A stretch of DNA of 64,000 nt from Clostridium algoriphilum (GTDB lineage Bacteria; Bacillota; Clostridia; Clostridiales; Clostridiaceae). The position numbers were made by a program, and so were the translations under genes. Under the pieces are notes generated by a model. The model did no database searches and had not been told where the DNA came from. It saw nothing but the letters and a program-made list of their open reading frames with translations. Positions 62,628-64,000 of this stretch are shown one piece after another. Each line of letters begins with the position of its first letter. Within the stretch, counting starts at the first letter, position 1. The stretch lies in the NCBI RefSeq assembly GCF_020443705.1, contig NZ_JAIZZK010000003.1, positions 124,001 through 188,000 on the forward strand. The letters are read 5' to 3'.

Positions 62628-64000
62628 TTACTTATTGCTACTATTTCTTATTTCCTTTTGAATTTTTTTTAATGCCTTCTTAGATCCTCTCTCAATGTCT
62701 CTTTTTAACTTTCGCTGCTGAAAATCCACAAATAATGTATTAAGGTCATAATCCTCTGGGTATAAATCCTCAGCCTTCAGTTCTAGTCTTAGCCTTTTTT
62801 CATTAACCTCTAAGAAGTCGTCCTTATATAACACAGTTACATTATTAAAGCTGTCTATAGGTTTATATACAATGGCAAAATCATTATGCTCAATAAGAAA
62901 CACCTTATCCCCTATTTTGTAATTATAAGTTTTTATACTAAGTATATCTTCTTCGTCTTTTTTCTTTTTTACTTTACTTTCTTTTACTAATTCTAAATTA
63001 TAATCCTTATCCTGCGCATACTTTTTTGCCTTTTCAAGGATAGCGTCCTTTATACCCATTTTCTTAGAAATCCAAAGAGCATTGCTCTCCCCTGATTTGC
63101 CCGTAATAAGGTTATACATAGGCTCCAATGTATCCTTTTGAAACTGCATTGCCGCATTTTCAAAATCGCTATGCCTTTTAGAATAGTTCTTAATTTCTCC
63201 ATAATGAGTGGTGGCCATAATGATGCATCCTTTATGATAAAGTTCCTCTAATATTGCAATTGCAAGTCCAGCCCCTTCATTAGGATCAGTTCCACTTCCT
63301 ATTTCGTCACATAATATTAGCGTAGATTTGTTACTACTATTAATTATCTCAGCTAAATTCTTTACATGCGAGGAAAATGTGCTTAAGGAGTTTTCTATGC
63401 TTTGATCATCTCCAATATCTACAAACACATTCTCAAACACGGACATTTCGGTACCATTACCAGCTGCAATATGAAAACCTGATTGCACTGCTAAAGTTAA
63501 GAGTCCAACCGTTTTTAGCACCACAGTTTTTCCCCCTGCATTAGGCCCCGTTATTATTAATGCTCTATAATTTATTCCGATACTAAAATCTAAAGGTACT
63601 ATATTTCCTTTTAACAATGGATGCTTACCGCCAGCAATATTTATATATCCATAGTCATTTAATTTAGGCTTTATTCCCTCTATGGCTCTACTATATTTGG
63701 CCTTAGCAAAAATCATATCATACTCTGCTATTACTTCTATATTAATATTAATTTCCTTTGAACTATCATATATTAACGCAGTTAACGCAGATAATATTTT
63801 ATATTCTTCTAGGGCCTCCTCAGACTTTAATAGCACCCGCTCTGTAGCATATTTTGAAATAACACTTGGTTCTATAAATGCAGTAGATCCTTTAGACGAT
63901 GTTTCTACAATTATGCCCGGAACTTGATTTTTATAGGCCGCCTTTATAGGAATAGTATATCTATCATTTCGCTTGCTGACAAAAAACTCTTGTATAAAAG
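62628..64000 (-). CDS. MutS2-like ATPase without Smr domain, C-terminal part
   Basis: The gene enters from the right edge; the coding frame stays open to 64000, so the N-terminus is outside. The visible 457 residues begin FIQEFFVSKRNDRYTIPIKA, a MutS2 motif. The ATPase follows with Walker A GPNAGGKT, SLSTFSSHVKNL, Walker B LILCDEIGSGTDP and ATTHYGEIK. MutS2 proper continues with a coiled coil and a C-terminal Smr nuclease domain. Here the end after about residue 300 of the visible part is short (KLKRDIERGSKKALKKIQK) and no Smr is present. It may be a MutS2 paralogue acting on recombination intermediates or collided ribosomes, but without the nuclease. Confidence 0.88.
   Translation of the reverse strand, partial: FIQEFFVSKRNDRYTIPIKAAYKNQVPGIIVETSSKGSTAFIEPSVISKYATERVLLKSEEALEEYKILSALTALIYDSSKEININIEVIAEYDMIFAKAKYSRAIEGIKPKLNDYGYINIAGGKHPLLKGNIVPLDFSIGINYRALIITGPNAGGKTVVLKTVGLLTLAVQSGFHIAAGNGTEMSVFENVFVDIGDDQSIENSLSTFSSHVKNLAEIINSSNKSTLILCDEIGSGTDPNEGAGLAIAILEELYHKGCIIMATTHYGEIKNYSKRHSDFENAAMQFQKDTLEPMYNLITGKSGESNALWISKKMGIKDAILEKAKKYAQDKDYNLELVKESKVKKKKDEEDILSIKTYNYKIGDKVFLIEHNDFAIVYKPIDSFNNVTVLYKDDFLEVNEKRLRLELKAEDLYPEDYDLNTLFVDFQQRKLKRDIERGSKKALKKIQKEIRNSSNK

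Overview
The window is an AT-rich stretch of a spore-forming, Gram-positive anaerobe of the Clostridium type. Evidence is a complete gerA-type germinant receptor operon, a BclA-like collagen protein, three DUF3231 proteins and a CBO0543-type protein, strong purine-rich ribosome binding sites, several GTG/TTG starts, an S-box (SAM-I) riboswitch and a class III-like methionine/threonine gene set. Species cannot be fixed from the sequence alone. No intact mobile element, rRNA, tRNA or CRISPR array was seen.

Layout. 0-9.7 kb: the N-terminus of a Ser/Thr kinase, a broken diguanylate cyclase, a DsbA-like protein, an NlpC/P60 hydrolase, an AI-2E-type permease, a PspA operon with a cysteine-cluster protein, an alpha/beta hydrolase and an ABC exporter. 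9.8-19.8 kb: an L,D-transpeptidase, 3-methyladenine DNA glycosylase, a histidine kinase with a 21-residue coiled-coil repeat, a class B penicillin-binding protein, a long intergenic region with a possible small RNA, and a dicarboxylate/amino-acid symporter. 20-29 kb: a two-component system and cell-surface glycosyltransferases (ArnT/YkcB-like, a GT-C protein, GtrB/ArnC-like), with a collagen-like protein between them. The same direct-repeat box sits in front of the regulator and both major glycosyltransferase units, which argues for one regulon.

29-44 kb: amino-acid metabolism. A minus-strand operon (ApgM-like putative homoserine kinase, thrC, hom) lies directly behind a complete SAM riboswitch with terminator and antiterminator. 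Facing away from it is a split cobalamin-dependent methionine synthase (separate activation domain plus MetH core). Then come gerAA-gerAC-gerAB, and an aspartokinase-hom operon carrying a second homoserine dehydrogenase. Homoserine supply is therefore duplicated, and one copy is placed under SAM control.

44-57.8 kb: a DODA-type dioxygenase, CopA, a CsoR-like regulator with its operator and a second metal P-type ATPase, a cell-wall-binding-repeat protein without a signal peptide, an Fur-boxed FTR1 iron permease, a metallophosphoesterase, and an envelope-lipid group in which a DedA domain is fused to a PAP2 domain that has lost its catalytic motifs next to an intact PAP2 phosphatase. 56.4-57.1 kb is decayed DNA with an ABC ATPase fragment.

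57.8-64 kb: three tandem DUF3231 paralogues (the third interrupted by one TAA immediately followed by ATG), a CBO0543-like membrane protein, a small membrane protein and a MutS2-like ATPase that lacks the Smr domain and runs off the window. The points most worth a second look are the SAM-controlled threonine operon, the two-component glycosyltransferase regulon, the DedA-pseudoPAP2 fusion, and a recurrent hairpin with a C-rich loop placed just after TTGA-type promoters.
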